59,212 bases of DNA from JANXQE01 sp035651635 (GCA_035651635.1 DASRFK010000205.1:1-59212), one strand, 5' to 3'; positions 1-9,145 are shown, counted from the stretch's first letter. The notes: a model not told the origin generated them from the sequence alone. Translations and numbers: made by a program.

Positions 1-41
1 GCATCCTGCTTTTGGCGGTCAGGGACTAGAGAGGCAGCTCA

Positions 42-219
42 TCACTGAGTTGGGGCAATGCGCTGGTTGACCATTTCTTCGAAGGGGAGGCCAATCTGGG
101 CAATTACCGGATAAGCACTCCAAAACCCTTGGGTGCCTGAAATCGGACAAGCCGGAGTCAACACTCATGCCCGCGCCCGGTGTGACCAGCAAGGCATCGG
201 CGGCGCTGGTGACTGCCAC
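42..219 (-). pseudogene. Sir2-family deacetylase relic (N-terminal fragment, frameshifted)
   Basis: Read on the minus strand from about 219, the sequence gives a Rossmann-type start followed by GAGMSVDSGLSDFR, the NAD-binding signature of Sir2 deacetylases (usually GAGMSxxSGxPDFRG). The frame then breaks. Only 7 nt lie between DFR (136-144) and a second-frame match GFWSAYPVIAQIGLPFEEM (from 128 down), whereas intact relatives have about three codons there. The second frame stops at 42-44. Both halves together match roughly the first 60 residues of a Sir2 protein of about 250-290 residues. The catalytic His and zinc Cys residues are absent. Seen: motif and frameshift. Inferred: a dead fragment lying just downstream of the SEC-C gene. 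Confidence 0.75.
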
Positions 220-249
220 GTCACTTCATCGTCGATGTCGGAGGCCATC

Positions 250-825
<576 letters not shown>

Positions 826-1332
826 CGGGTTTCTGTATGGTGACGCCGTGCTCTTCTACGCGATCACGTGGGTTCCGTACCCTGGGGCGGCCAAGGCCAC
901 GACCAGGAACACAGGAGAAAAGTACTGAGTATGTGCGCTTGAAAAGGAGCCGCGGCGGATTCGGGTGTCCCTGGCCCGCCCATCGTCATCGGTCAGCTTA
1001 TCGTTCGGCGTAACACAATGAGCCCTTTGGGACTTAAGACTCGAGGCGGAGTATTCGGTACAGGCTGATCGATCGGGGAGGCCGTAAGGCCTGACGGGAC
1101 GAATTCGCGCCCAGCCAGATAATGATACTGATTATTAGTACCTTGCGATCCCTTGACACGCTGCGGCCCCTGCCAGGTTCAAATTGGGTTTGGCCAATTT
1201 CCGCGCTAATCGAACTCAGGACCCTAATTCGCAAGGACATTTATCCAGTGTGCGGCGCGCATTGGGGTGGTCTCGTACCGCTTCGCGGCCCCACAGTTGA
1301 CGCCCCACGATTCCCAGCGTTATGGTTTACAC
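826..1332. other. Intergenic stretch without a supported gene
   Basis: About 500 bases between the divergent SEC-C and Uma2 genes. Short ORFs on both strands have no recognisable motifs or start signals. A T-arm-like GGTTCAAAT near 1179 is not part of a tRNA cloverleaf. Confidence 0.5.
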
Positions 1333-1875
1333 ATGGTGCCCTTAACCGTGGAATTGCCATCACAGCAAAGCCTAACTGAGCAGAATCTTCGTCGTTGGAA
1401 GGATCTTGTTTCTGACCCAAGACTGGCGCGGCTCCAAGAACGCATTGAGACCGACCGGTTCGGACACATGATTATGAGCCCGCCTCCCTCAGCGAATCAT
1501 GGCAGTTATCAATTCAGGATCGGCGTTCTGCTCGATCGATACCTGCGCGGCGGAAGGGTTATTACCGAATGCCCGATCTCGACCGCAGATGGAGTCAAGG
1601 CAGCTGATGTTGCCTGGGCCTCGCCCGAGCGTATGCGGGAGTTAGGCGCCAACTCTTGTTTCCCGCACGCGCCGGAGATCTGCGTTGAAATTCTTTCGCC
1701 AGGAAATACGGAGGCCGAAATACGAGAAAAGACTGCGCTTTATTTTGATGCGGGAGCAATGGAGGTGTGGCATTGCACAGACACTGGTAAGATGATTTTT
1801 TTGCGCCGCGGCGAAGTGCAAACCCTCAATAGATCGCAAACCTGCCCTGATTTTCCGGCTCAGGTAGATCTTTAA
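1333..1875 (+). CDS. Uma2-family (DUF820) PD-(D/E)XK nuclease-like protein
   Basis: A 180-residue protein from the ATG at 1333, chosen because the upstream extension (from 1267) is not family-like. It carries the Uma2/DUF820 landmarks: SPPPSANHG in the first third, an acidic KAADVAWASPERM strand, then EICVEILSPGNT and a downstream KTALYFDAGAMEVWH segment. These correspond to the D, E-x-L and K positions of the PD-(D/E)XK fold. The family is widespread in cyanobacteria, planctomycetes and verrucomicrobia. Its biological role is unsettled; nuclease activity is inferred from fold. It is monocistronic here, followed by a stop and an HTH relic in the same frame. Confidence 0.8.
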   Translation: MVPLTVELPSQQSLTEQNLRRWKDLVSDPRLARLQERIETDRFGHMIMSPPPSANHGSYQFRIGVLLDRYLRGGRVITECPISTADGVKAADVAWASPERMRELGANSCFPHAPEICVEILSPGNTEAEIREKTALYFDAGAMEVWHCTDTGKMIFLRRGEVQTLNRSQTCPDFPAQVDL

Positions 1876-2082
1876 CCGAAGATCAAGAGGGCCACGCGTT
1901 CAAAGTACAACCATGTTGGCATTCGCGCACTTGCAAGACGGTTTGGTGTCGAACCCTCAACCATCAGCCGAGGTTTGAAATCCAGAAAGATTCGTCCTGG
2001 CGATCCCGGCCTCCAAAACCAAGCGGACGTACAAGGCGACACAGGACTTGGAGCTAAAGTTGAGGGAGGCAACGGGCGCTAA
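1876..2082 (+). pseudogene. Helix-turn-helix protein relic
   Basis: In the same frame as, and directly after, the Uma2 stop codon lies an open stretch whose core (1915-1990) translates to GIRALARRFGVEPSTISRGL, a typical helix-turn-helix of the Hin/transposase type. It then degrades to low-information sequence and stops at 2080-2082. No good start codon or ribosome-binding site is seen, and it is too short for an intact regulator. Likely a fragment of a transposase or phage-type DNA-binding protein; alternatively a short functional HTH protein with an unrecognised start. Confidence 0.4.
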
Positions 2083-2507
2083 AGACTTGGATTGCCCACC
2101 AGAGTTCTTTACCGAGCCGCTTGAGGATTGAGGGTTACTCTCAAAGGAGTTGCTCGGGAAGACTGGCAGTTGAAGGAAGGCTCTCCATGTGGGTGCAGTT
2201 CACGTATCTGGGTGGAGTTTAGCAAAAATGCCGGGACGCGGCTTTCATTGGGACGAGGTTAATCGGCCAAAAATCCGGCTTGCCGGGTGTTAATCGAGTT
2301 AGTCACCTGAGCAAACGCCTTCGAAATCTTTGGCGCGCGCCAGCGCGAGCGGCTTGAGGTCGGGCGTGTGTTTTGCTTCAGAATGTTTGGAGTCGACACT
2401 TTTTCTAGCTTGGCCCAAAAAACCCTCCCGCCATGGGTCTCAACTTCGGAAGCTTGCCTCCGCCAAAAAAGCTCAGGCAGGTTGATCAGACTGAATCTCT
2501 CAGCGGT
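2083..2507. other. Intergenic stretch, nothing recognised
   Basis: About 425 bases between the HTH relic and the convergent vapC gene. No ORF with family features, no RNA gene and no clear repeat was seen. The segment may contain further decayed sequence. Confidence 0.5.
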
Positions 2508-2942
2508 TTAGTTCCCTTTGGGTTTGGATTTAGAAAATGGGTTGATCACCCTCACCCCAGTATTGCGGAACCCTTCTTCGTCGCGGCTAACAATTGTCAG
2601 GTTACGGACTCGGGCCGTCGCGGCCAGAAAAGCATCAAGGATCGGGACCGGTTTCTGCAGACCTAACCTCCCCCATTGGTCTGCCACCTCGTCATCCACC
2701 GGCAAGAATCGATCGTGAAATTCGGCAGCAATCCCAAGCAACCACTTCTCAAGTGCCCTGGCTTGTGCTGGGTCACGGGGGCGAATCCGCTCGATTCCCT
2801 GACGTATTTCTCCCAGCACAAGCACGCTGATGAATAACTCCTCCGCCGCGGTTTCTTCAAACCATTGCCGCACTCCAGCATCACAACGTCTCGCTTTGCG
2901 CAGTTCGCTTAGGACGTTGGTGTCGATCAGACAGCCGTTCAT
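2508..2942 (-). CDS. vapC: PIN-domain toxin, VapC family
   Basis: A 144-residue PIN-domain ribonuclease. The N-terminus MNGCLIDTNVLSEL gives the first catalytic Asp (LIDTNV). EEL followed by a GEIRQGIER helix gives the conserved Glu, and PILDAFLAATA gives the later Asp that completes the Mg2+ site; NLTIVSRDEEGF is the usual C-terminal strand. Length matches VapC (about 130-145). The start overlaps the antitoxin stop by 4 nt (ATGA), so the pair is translationally coupled. VapC toxins cleave tRNA or rRNA; the target here is unknown. Confidence 0.92.
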   Translation of the reverse strand: MNGCLIDTNVLSELRKARRCDAGVRQWFEETAAEELFISVLVLGEIRQGIERIRPRDPAQARALEKWLLGIAAEFHDRFLPVDDEVADQWGRLGLQKPVPILDAFLAATARVRNLTIVSRDEEGFRNTGVRVINPFSKSKPKGN

Positions 2943-3175
2943 AACTCAGCTGGCCGTTCCAATTGCGGACCCCGTTCGAAGTCCTCATCCTTACCGACAT
3001 CGGGCATGGCCAGTAGGGCTTCCTTGAACGACCTTCGCCTGACCGCCTTTCCAAGCAACGACTCCCGCAAAATGCGCCGATGTTCTTCTTCCATGGAAAC
3101 CCCGTGTTCACCTGCTTGTTGTTTCAGCTTCTTGACGACTTTTTCTTCGATTTGCCGGACGATTAGTTGTGGCAT
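2939..3175 (-). CDS. FitA/VapB-type ribbon-helix-helix antitoxin
   Basis: A 78-residue protein when started at the ATG at 3175 (MPQLIVRQIEEKVV). The longer reading from 3214 would begin inside a palindrome and is less likely. The N-terminal MPQLIVRQI strand followed by KLKQQAGEHGVSMEEEHRRIL is the ribbon-helix-helix DNA-binding domain of FitA-like antitoxins. The C-terminal part (RRRSFKEALLAMPDVGKDEDFER) is the likely toxin-wrapping region. It is the first gene of the toxin-antitoxin operon and overlaps vapC by 4 nt. Such antitoxins autorepress by binding an inverted repeat near their own start; a candidate is annotated just upstream. Confidence 0.88.
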   Translation of the reverse strand: MPQLIVRQIEEKVVKKLKQQAGEHGVSMEEEHRRILRESLLGKAVRRRSFKEALLAMPDVGKDEDFERGPQLERPAEL

Positions 3176-3196
3176 AACACCTTGAATTTCTAATTC

Positions 3197-3214
3197 TGCT
3201 ATCAATGCTAGCAT
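3197..3214 (-). promoter_or_regulatory. Candidate toxin-antitoxin operator (palindrome)
   Basis: ATGCTAGCAT at 3205-3214 is a perfect 10-bp palindrome. A further TGCTA at 3197-3201 makes a second pairing with TAGCA. It sits about 22-40 bp before the preferred antitoxin start, where autoregulatory sites of FitAB/VapBC systems are usually found. Binding by the antitoxin is inferred. Confidence 0.45.
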
Positions 3215-3313
3215 AGAGGTTGCGACAAAGAAAGCGGGAAATCGAGCCGAATTCCGCTGCCGTCCGTTCTGCTTACATAATGCAAGGAGTCAACACTCAG
3301 GACTGGGTTGAAA

Positions 3314-6300
3314 TCATGGTTTGGCAGCCGAAGTCGCGCTGAGCATCGCCTTGGTTTCTCTCCAGGCCAGCCAAGCGATAACGTCTTCGTAACTTGCACC
3401 GTTGGCCAGGGGGTTTTCTTCGTCGTCCGGATGCAATTTCATTTCCGCACTGATCTCGTCGTAGATCTTCGTTGCCTCGGCGGTCCTGCCTTGGCGGAAG
3501 AGGGTCATTGCACGGTACAAGCGGGCTGCTGCCTTTACCCCTCCAGGGCACGGTCCTTCCGGATGCTCGGTGGCTCCCGTGTCCGCCGCGATGAAAGCCT
3601 GCTCTGCTTCAGGAAAGTGACCGCTGCGGTATTCCGCCATGCCGAGGCCCAATTGGTGAAGGTACACCCAAGAGTCGTTCTGCAATAATGCCACCGCCCG
3701 TCGGCCAAGCGTGAGAGCAGATTGCTGGAAGTCGGGTTCAAGAATCGGGCGAACGCAGGCAAGCTTGGCCGTGTAACTTGCTTCCGTCACATCATCGGAA
3801 TCGGCGCAGCTCTTCAGCATGCGCTGCCGGGTCACCTCAAACTGCGCATCCATTCCGTACCACGCTTGCAAAAGTGCAATTTTGATCGCGTTGAATGCGC
3901 CCAGATGCTTGCTCATCGATGCTTCATCCAGCAACCTGGCGGCTTCGTTCGTTTGGCTGGCCTTGGCGTATGCAACTGCGAGATCGCTCATCGCGCCGAC
4001 CCAGGCGGGACTCTGCGGGCTGCGCGTTCGGCTATCGAGTTTCAGCGCCTCTCGGTATAAGTTAATAGCTTCATCTGTGCGGTCAGCTTCGGTGTAAGAT
4101 TCCCCCAGGTCGATCATCGCCCGCAAAGTCTCTGAATGTTCGGGCCCATTGACCTTGCGGTTGAGTTCCAGTAGTTGCTCGCGGAGTTTGAGCGCTTCCG
4201 AACGGCGGCCTGTATCCGCATAGGAGGTCGCAAGGGAGAACATGACGGCTATGGTATTGGGAGCTTCGGGTCCAGTCAGCCTCGTGCGTAGGCTCACTAT
4301 TTCTTCCCGAAGTTTAAGAGCATCGCTGCGATGACTTGGCAGCCCTCCATAGGAACCCGCCAGGCCGAGCATCGCAATAAGTGTATTTTCGTCCTCTGGC
4401 CCAAATATTTTGCGGCTAAGACGCAGGGTCTCTTCACGCAGCCTGAGAGCATCATTGAGGCGCCCGGCGTCGGAGTATGCATTCGCCAGAATATACATGG
4501 CAAAAAATGTATCCGGGTGTTCAGGACCATTGATCTTCTTGCGCAGGCCGAGGATCTCCTCTCGAACTTTCAGCGCTTCGGTCCTGCGGCCAGCCGCTGT
4601 TAAGGAATCTGCGAGTCCCCACATCGCATTTACGGTCTCAGGATGTTCTGATCCTTTGGCGTTTTTGCACAACCTCAGGGATTCCTCGCGCAACCGTAAC
4701 GCGTCATCCGTGCGGCCGGCTCGATCGTACGAACCCGCCAGCTCCGCCATGGCAGCCAGCGTCACGGTGCCACCCGGACCTTGCACTTTTGTGGCAAGCC
4801 GTAAGGCCTCCTCCCGCAACTGGAGCACATTGGTCTGCAGACTGGACACCCCCTGATAAAGATCGGAGAGAACAAGCATCGCCGAAATTGTGTTGGTATG
4901 CTCCGGCCCATTCACTCGGCGGCTTAGATTCAATGCGTCCTCTGCCAGCTTGGTGGCCTCTTGCTGGCGGCCGATGTTATAGTAAGTGGCAGCCAGGTTG
5001 CCCATTGCGTCGATTGTTTTTGGGTGTTGCAACCCGTTTGCGTCACGGAGTAGCTTAAAAAGTTGTTCGCTTAGACTGGTTGCTTCTTCCCGGCGGCCCA
5101 TAACCAGATAGCTGCCTTCCAAAGTTCCCATCGCCTCGCACGTCAGGTTATAGGTCTCAGGGTCTTTTAGCACCGATGGCTTCAAGAGATAATTCCGCGC
5201 CTTCTCAAACAGCGGGACGGCTTCCCGCTTAAGGCCAAGGGAAGCGTAGGTTAAGCCGAGGGTAGCCTGCATCTTGGCCTTGCGTTCAGGTTGATTTGTC
5301 AGCGTGTTATCGAGCCACTTCACGGCGCGGTCGAGCGTCTCCACCATCGTGATAGTTCGCCCGTCGCGGCTCGGGTCAGGACTCCTGAACAGGTCCATAA
5401 GAAAGGACGAAACGGACTCGGCCTCTTCACGGGCTTTATCCGACTCAAGCCGGCGCTGTTCGGCCAACTTCGCGGCGCGCTTGGCATTGGAGGCCTCCCA
5501 CGCGCTGACTACCACCCCTAACAGCAAAGCGAACGCCACGGCCGCAGCGGCCCCGCACGCCAGTCGGTTTCTGCGCACGACTTTCGCGAAACGATAGGCT
5601 GCAGTAGCAGGCCTAGCCACCACCGGCTCGCTGTTCAGATGTCGCCTGATATCCGCGGCAAAACCGTTGGCGGTCTCATAGCGTCTCGTGCGATCCTTCT
5701 CGAGAGCCTTCATGATAATCCAGTCCAAGTCGCCACGGAGCAGATTGTTAAGCGATGCGAGTTCTTCTCCGCGGTTCCGAGCGACCACCATTTTTTGCTC
5801 TTTGGCCATGGTGCTTACCCGCGTCGAGGGACGCTCAGGTTCTTCTTCCATGATGACGCGTTGCATCTCCCCGTAACCAAGGCTTCGCAGCCGCTTTTCT
5901 GGGAAAGGGGTGCTCCCCGTCAACAGTTCGTAGAGCAGCACTCCGAGTGCGTAAACGTCAGTCCGCGTATCCACGTCCAGTCCGCTCATTTCGGCTTGTT
6001 CCGGGCTCATGTATGCGGGTGTGCCAATCATGCTGGCGAAATTGGTGAACAAGGTCTTTTCGGTGAGCTTATGATTAGTGGCTTTGGCGATGCCAAAATC
6101 GATCACCTTTGGCACGGGCACGCCATCATGCAGCGTAACGAGCACGTTGGAGGGTTTGATGTCACGATGGATAATTCCCTTCTGGTGTGCGCTCTGGATT
6201 GCCTGACAAACCTGAATGAATAGCTTGAGCCGCTCCTTGGCGGAAAGTTTTGCCTTATCACAGAAAGTGGTAATCGGGACCCCCTGGACCAGCTCCATCA

Positions 6301-6793
6301 CGAAGTAGGGACGGCCGGTTTCCGTGGCTCCGCCATCCAGGACCTTGGCGATATTTGGGTGGTCCATGATCGCGAGTGCCTGGCGCTCCGCCTCGAACCG
6401 AGCAACGACGCTCTTCGTGTCCATACCGAGCTTGATGATTTTCAGCGCTACGCGGCGCCGCACTGGTTCCTCTTGTTCGGCCATGTAGACGACACCCATG
6501 CCACCTTCACCGATTTGTTGTAGGAGTTTGTAGCGGCCAATCACCGTACCGGGACCTTCGGAAAGGGGTGTTGGGTTTACAAAGATTGTTCCTCGGTCGA
6601 GGACGGCTGTTTCAAGGAAGGAATCCTTTTTGTGGTTCTTCAGCAGGGCTTCAACGCGGAAGCGCAGGGAATCATCCTGCAAACATGCTTTCTGAATGAA
6701 GTCGGCTTGGGCTTCGGGTGAATGAATTTCGATGGCGCGAAGAAAAATGTCGCGCGCTTGTTGATCCCGCTGGGTCTGGTCTTGATTGTTCAT
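3314..6793 (-). CDS. Membrane Ser/Thr protein kinase with kinesin-light-chain-like TPR domain
   Basis: About 1159 residues from the ATG at 6793; the reading frame is open to 6889, but that would run into the spacer after the sigma gene. The kinase domain has the Gly loop GEGGMGVVY (near residue 95), ALKIIK with the catalytic Lys near 118, HRDIKPSN near 209 and DFGIAKA near 232. A single membrane helix follows at about 411-432 (ACGAAAAVAFALLLGVVVS). The outer part holds about ten 42-residue TPR units of the kinesin light chain type (for example EALKLREQLLELNRKVNGPE). This Pkn-TPR architecture is typical of verrucomicrobia, planctomycetes and acidobacteria. It is encoded 52 nt after an ECF sigma factor on the same strand, and such pairs are known to be functionally linked. 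Substrate unknown. Confidence 0.93.
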   Translation of the reverse strand: MNNQDQTQRDQQARDIFLRAIEIHSPEAQADFIQKACLQDDSLRFRVEALLKNHKKDSFLETAVLDRGTIFVNPTPLSEGPGTVIGRYKLLQQIGEGGMGVVYMAEQEEPVRRRVALKIIKLGMDTKSVVARFEAERQALAIMDHPNIAKVLDGGATETGRPYFVMELVQGVPITTFCDKAKLSAKERLKLFIQVCQAIQSAHQKGIIHRDIKPSNVLVTLHDGVPVPKVIDFGIAKATNHKLTEKTLFTNFASMIGTPAYMSPEQAEMSGLDVDTRTDVYALGVLLYELLTGSTPFPEKRLRSLGYGEMQRVIMEEEPERPSTRVSTMAKEQKMVVARNRGEELASLNNLLRGDLDWIIMKALEKDRTRRYETANGFAADIRRHLNSEPVVARPATAAYRFAKVVRRNRLACGAAAAVAFALLLGVVVSAWEASNAKRAAKLAEQRRLESDKAREEAESVSSFLMDLFRSPDPSRDGRTITMVETLDRAVKWLDNTLTNQPERKAKMQATLGLTYASLGLKREAVPLFEKARNYLLKPSVLKDPETYNLTCEAMGTLEGSYLVMGRREEATSLSEQLFKLLRDANGLQHPKTIDAMGNLAATYYNIGRQQEATKLAEDALNLSRRVNGPEHTNTISAMLVLSDLYQGVSSLQTNVLQLREEALRLATKVQGPGGTVTLAAMAELAGSYDRAGRTDDALRLREESLRLCKNAKGSEHPETVNAMWGLADSLTAAGRRTEALKVREEILGLRKKINGPEHPDTFFAMYILANAYSDAGRLNDALRLREETLRLSRKIFGPEDENTLIAMLGLAGSYGGLPSHRSDALKLREEIVSLRTRLTGPEAPNTIAVMFSLATSYADTGRRSEALKLREQLLELNRKVNGPEHSETLRAMIDLGESYTEADRTDEAINLYREALKLDSRTRSPQSPAWVGAMSDLAVAYAKASQTNEAARLLDEASMSKHLGAFNAIKIALLQAWYGMDAQFEVTRQRMLKSCADSDDVTEASYTAKLACVRPILEPDFQQSALTLGRRAVALLQNDSWVYLHQLGLGMAEYRSGHFPEAEQAFIAADTGATEHPEGPCPGGVKAAARLYRAMTLFRQGRTAEATKIYDEISAEMKLHPDDEENPLANGASYEDVIAWLAWRETKAMLSATSAAKP

Positions 6794-6845
6794 AGGCGTT
6801 TCTACCCTTACATGCGGCTGTGGGTGGAAAACCCCGCCAACTTTT

Positions 6846-7565
6846 CTAACTTTCACGCCGAATGGCATCTCGAAGCCACGCTTTGGCAAAGGTCCAGAGC
6901 CGTTCAGCGTTACGCAAGGGCAACCCCAAAGCTTCGGCGGTCTGGCTCATGTTCATGCCTACAAAGTAGCGAAGCTTGACCAACCGCGCGGCATCGGGAT
7001 CTATTTTTGCCAACTGATCCAGCACTTCATGCAGTGCGAGCAACTCATCCATGCCAGCATTGACCTCAATCTTGGAATCTTCAAATAGCTGAGGGTTGGC
7101 TAGTCCGGATGCCAACCGCACTTTTCGTTTACGGGCGCGGTCGATCAAAATACGCCTCATCGCCTCAGCTGCGGCGGCGAAGAAATGAGCGCGATTCTGC
7201 CATCGAGGTTGTTGATCGGCACCGAGGCGCAACCACGCTTCATGGACGAGCGCGGTTGGCTGGAGGGTTTGACCAGGCTGCTCCATAGCCATGCGCACTG
7301 CTGCCAGTTTGCGCAATTCGTCGTAAACGAGTTTCAGCAGTTCCTCGGCGGCCTTTTCGTCGCCTTCTTGGGCTGAATTCAAGATGCGCGTGAAGTTGCT
7401 CGTCGGCTCTGCGTCGCGTAACAGACGTGACCACAAGTGGTCCAACCCAGCCACGCGGCGGGGCAGCTTGGTGGCCGAGACGAGCAATTCAGGGTATGGC
7501 TGAAGTTCATCCGGGTGAATTAAATGTGAAATTAACGGACAGCGGAAGAGATTGCAACCAGCCAT
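6846..7565 (-). CDS. ECF-type RNA polymerase sigma factor (kinase-linked group)
   Basis: Reads as an ECF sigma factor: region 2 with EELLKLVYDELRKLAAVRM and TALVHEAWLRLG, then AMRRILIDRARKR, and region 4 with ARLVKLRYFVGMNMSQTAEAL. The pattern is that of the ECF_sub / SigF-like group found beside Pkn kinases in planctomycetes and verrucomicrobia. The open frame is 239 residues against the usual 180-195. The first 45 or so residues do not look family-like, so a TTG start near 7436 (before SRLLRDAEPTSNF) is plausible. The kinase gene follows on the same strand, suggesting the kinase controls this factor by phosphorylation or through an associated protein. Start uncertain, identity good. Confidence 0.88.
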   Translation of the reverse strand: MAGCNLFRCPLISHLIHPDELQPYPELLVSATKLPRRVAGLDHLWSRLLRDAEPTSNFTRILNSAQEGDEKAAEELLKLVYDELRKLAAVRMAMEQPGQTLQPTALVHEAWLRLGADQQPRWQNRAHFFAAAAEAMRRILIDRARKRKVRLASGLANPQLFEDSKIEVNAGMDELLALHEVLDQLAKIDPDAARLVKLRYFVGMNMSQTAEALGLPLRNAERLWTFAKAWLRDAIRRES

Positions 7566-7578
7566 GAGAATCCCTCGA

Positions 7579-7661
7579 GTTGACTCAAATTAAAAGACAC
7601 CGGGGAGAAGAAACTGAGGGGAGGCAAAAAGGGTCGTTGACTCATGGAAAAATGACACCGG
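7579..7661 (+). repeat. Two imperfect 25-26 bp direct repeats at an insertion-sequence end
   Basis: Copies at 7579-7603 and 7636-7661 share GTTGACTCA, then an A-rich centre of 8-9 nt, then GACACCGG. They lie immediately before a transposase fragment. Repeated subterminal boxes of this kind are usual transposase-binding sites at one end of an IS element. The matching right end was not found. Confidence 0.7.
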
Positions 7662-7673
7662 AAATCGGTGTGA

Positions 7674-8010
7674 ATGAACATGAGCCAGGAATTGAAAAGC
7701 CAGTGGTTGCCCAAAGCCCAAGCACGCTATGCGCGTCGGCATCGAGAAGGCAAAAGCCGGATGCTCGACGAGTTGTGCGAGGATTACCATTACGAGCGCA
7801 AGTATGCGATCAAACTGCTCAGCGGGACTTTAGCGCCGCCGAGCGGGCGAGCTCGTCCGTGGCCGGAGTGGCGCTATGAACTGGTCGAACCGGTGGTTCG
7901 GAAAGTATGGCTGACGGCCGAGCAACCCTGCGGCAAGCGGCTGGTGCCGATCTTGCGCCAATGGCTGCCGTATTATGAGCAACGATTTGGAGCCGTGAGC
8001 AGCAAAGCAA
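7674..8010 (+). pseudogene. Transposase relic (integrase-core family), N-terminal part only
   Basis: The ORF from 7674 encodes about 110 residues of the N-terminal DNA-binding region of an rve/integrase-core transposase (ISNCY/IS481-like by appearance). Landmarks are ARYARRHREGKSRMLDELC, YHYERKYAIKLL and TAEQPCGKRLVPILRQWLPYYE. After RFGAV (about 8000) the frame runs on into unrelated residues, and the DDE catalytic domain is missing. The sequence beyond the break reads on the opposite strand as a glycoside hydrolase fragment. So this is an IS remnant fused at a deletion or insertion junction. Confidence 0.75.
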
Positions 8011-8396
8011 GCCGCGATCGAGGCGCGCCAACTCGCGTTCGATCCATTGATCATAGCCGGCATAGCCGGTTTCGTTCAGCGGGACCTCAGTTCGGATCAA
8101 TTGCCAATGCAGGAGATTCGCGCCCCAGTCTCGCGTCAGGACAGCGAGGTCTTTTTCAGTGAGGGAAACCGGAGCAATCATCGCGCCTCGCAAGGGGGGG
8201 ACGGGTGTCCGCGAAAAATCGGTTGATCGGGCCGCGCGTCCGGGACCGTGATGAGGTCGCGGGCGAATGTGACTCGGACGTTGGCAAATGCCACTCGCCC
8301 AGAGACCTGTTCCAACCCGAGCACGAGGGTGGCCGCGCTGGCGTCCGGAGGCACTGTGAGGCGCGACGAGAAACGCTGCCAGCCGAACGAGCCCAC
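8010..8396 (-). pseudogene. GH5-like glycoside hydrolase relic
   Basis: Two minus-strand frames together read like the start of a secreted GH5 cellulase-type enzyme. The first gives FSSRLTVPPDASAATLVLGL and VAFANVRVTF, a carbohydrate-binding-like strand set. The second, starting about 8200, gives MIAPVSLTEKDLAVL, WGANLLHWQLI and YDQWIERELARLD, the N-terminal part of the (beta/alpha)8 barrel. The frame change coincides with a run of seven G (8194-8200 on the plus strand). The gene is lost beyond about 8010, where transposase sequence starts; both catalytic Glu residues are missing. The family call is by eye. The frameshift could be a sequencing error, but the truncation is not. Confidence 0.6.
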
Positions 8397-8408
8397 GCAA
8401 TTACGTTG

Positions 8409-9110
8409 CTAATCGGCCAAGAATGGCCCGGACAAAGCATCCGGGAAAAGCATCGAGCGGTAGAAGCGCATTGGCGGAATGAAGGCATTGGTGTCGACAA
8501 AACTAAAAGGAGCCGAATTTGTTACGATCGAAGTCCACTCGGTCAGGTTAGTGGACCATTGGATGGTATAATTAAAGGAGGAAATCCCAAAGAGAGCGAA
8601 CTGAAACATGTTGGTGCCAGAGTAGTTCAGGTTGGTCAACGTTGGGGGAACAGCGGAGGAGCCTCCGAAAATCGAAGGAGCGGATATCAGGCCGGTACTG
8701 GCTGGCCCGCTATTGGTCAAGGAGTGGTCCCAGGAGCCGAGCGCGCCGTCAAACGATTCTGAGGTCTGGATCGCCGTCTGAATCGCAAAACCAGTTACCG
8801 AGGCTCCGGGAGCGATGTCGCTTGGATAGGGCAGGGCGGTGTCCGTGGAAAACCAGTTTACGTAGGTCATGCCATCGGTAGTGAAGCTCCAGCCTGGAGG
8901 GCTGGAAACCACAGAAATGCGCGCGTTGACTGGCAGATAAAAGGTATTCAAGTAAGATTGGCTGCCGGCGGGTTCGTCATTGAACAGTGTGTAGGTATAA
9001 TTAGTGCCGCTTTGGGTCAGAACAACATGCGCTTGAAACGCCTGCAAGTTGCCCGCGACGAACGACAGGGCCAGAACCAGGAGTCCAATGAGGGCAGGTT
9101 TCGTTTTCAT
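8409..9110 (-). CDS. Secreted protein with verrucomicrobial C-terminal domain
   Basis: A 233-residue protein from the ATG at 9110. The signal peptide has a clear hydrophobic core (LIGLLVLALSFVAGNLQAFQA). The body resembles a beta-sandwich (NYTYTLFNDEPAGSQ, PPGWSFTTDG) seen in choice-of-anchor type proteins. The C-terminal stretch, FNYTIQWSTNLTEWTSIVTN followed by PFSFVDTNAF and MRFYRSMLFP, is the short domain very common at the ends of secreted proteins in Pedosphaera-like verrucomicrobia. Those proteins normally stop soon after RFYR; the additional tail DALSGPFLAD here runs up to the GH5 relic and may be junction sequence. It lies 35 nt after another secreted-protein gene on the same strand. 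Confidence 0.75.
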   Translation of the reverse strand: MKTKPALIGLLVLALSFVAGNLQAFQAHVVLTQSGTNYTYTLFNDEPAGSQSYLNTFYLPVNARISVVSSPPGWSFTTDGMTYVNWFSTDTALPYPSDIAPGASVTGFAIQTAIQTSESFDGALGSWDHSLTNSGPASTGLISAPSIFGGSSAVPPTLTNLNYSGTNMFQFALFGISSFNYTIQWSTNLTEWTSIVTNSAPFSFVDTNAFIPPMRFYRSMLFPDALSGPFLAD

Positions 9111-9145
9111 AAGGTCCGTCCTTTTTGAGCTGTGCGCGATTCGTT

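Noticed and set aside
1170..1200. tRNA-like T-arm GGTTCAAAT
   Set aside because: No acceptor stem, anticodon arm or D-arm can be drawn around it.
5639..6223. 194-codon plus-strand ORF
   Set aside because: Antisense shadow of the Ser/Thr kinase domain.
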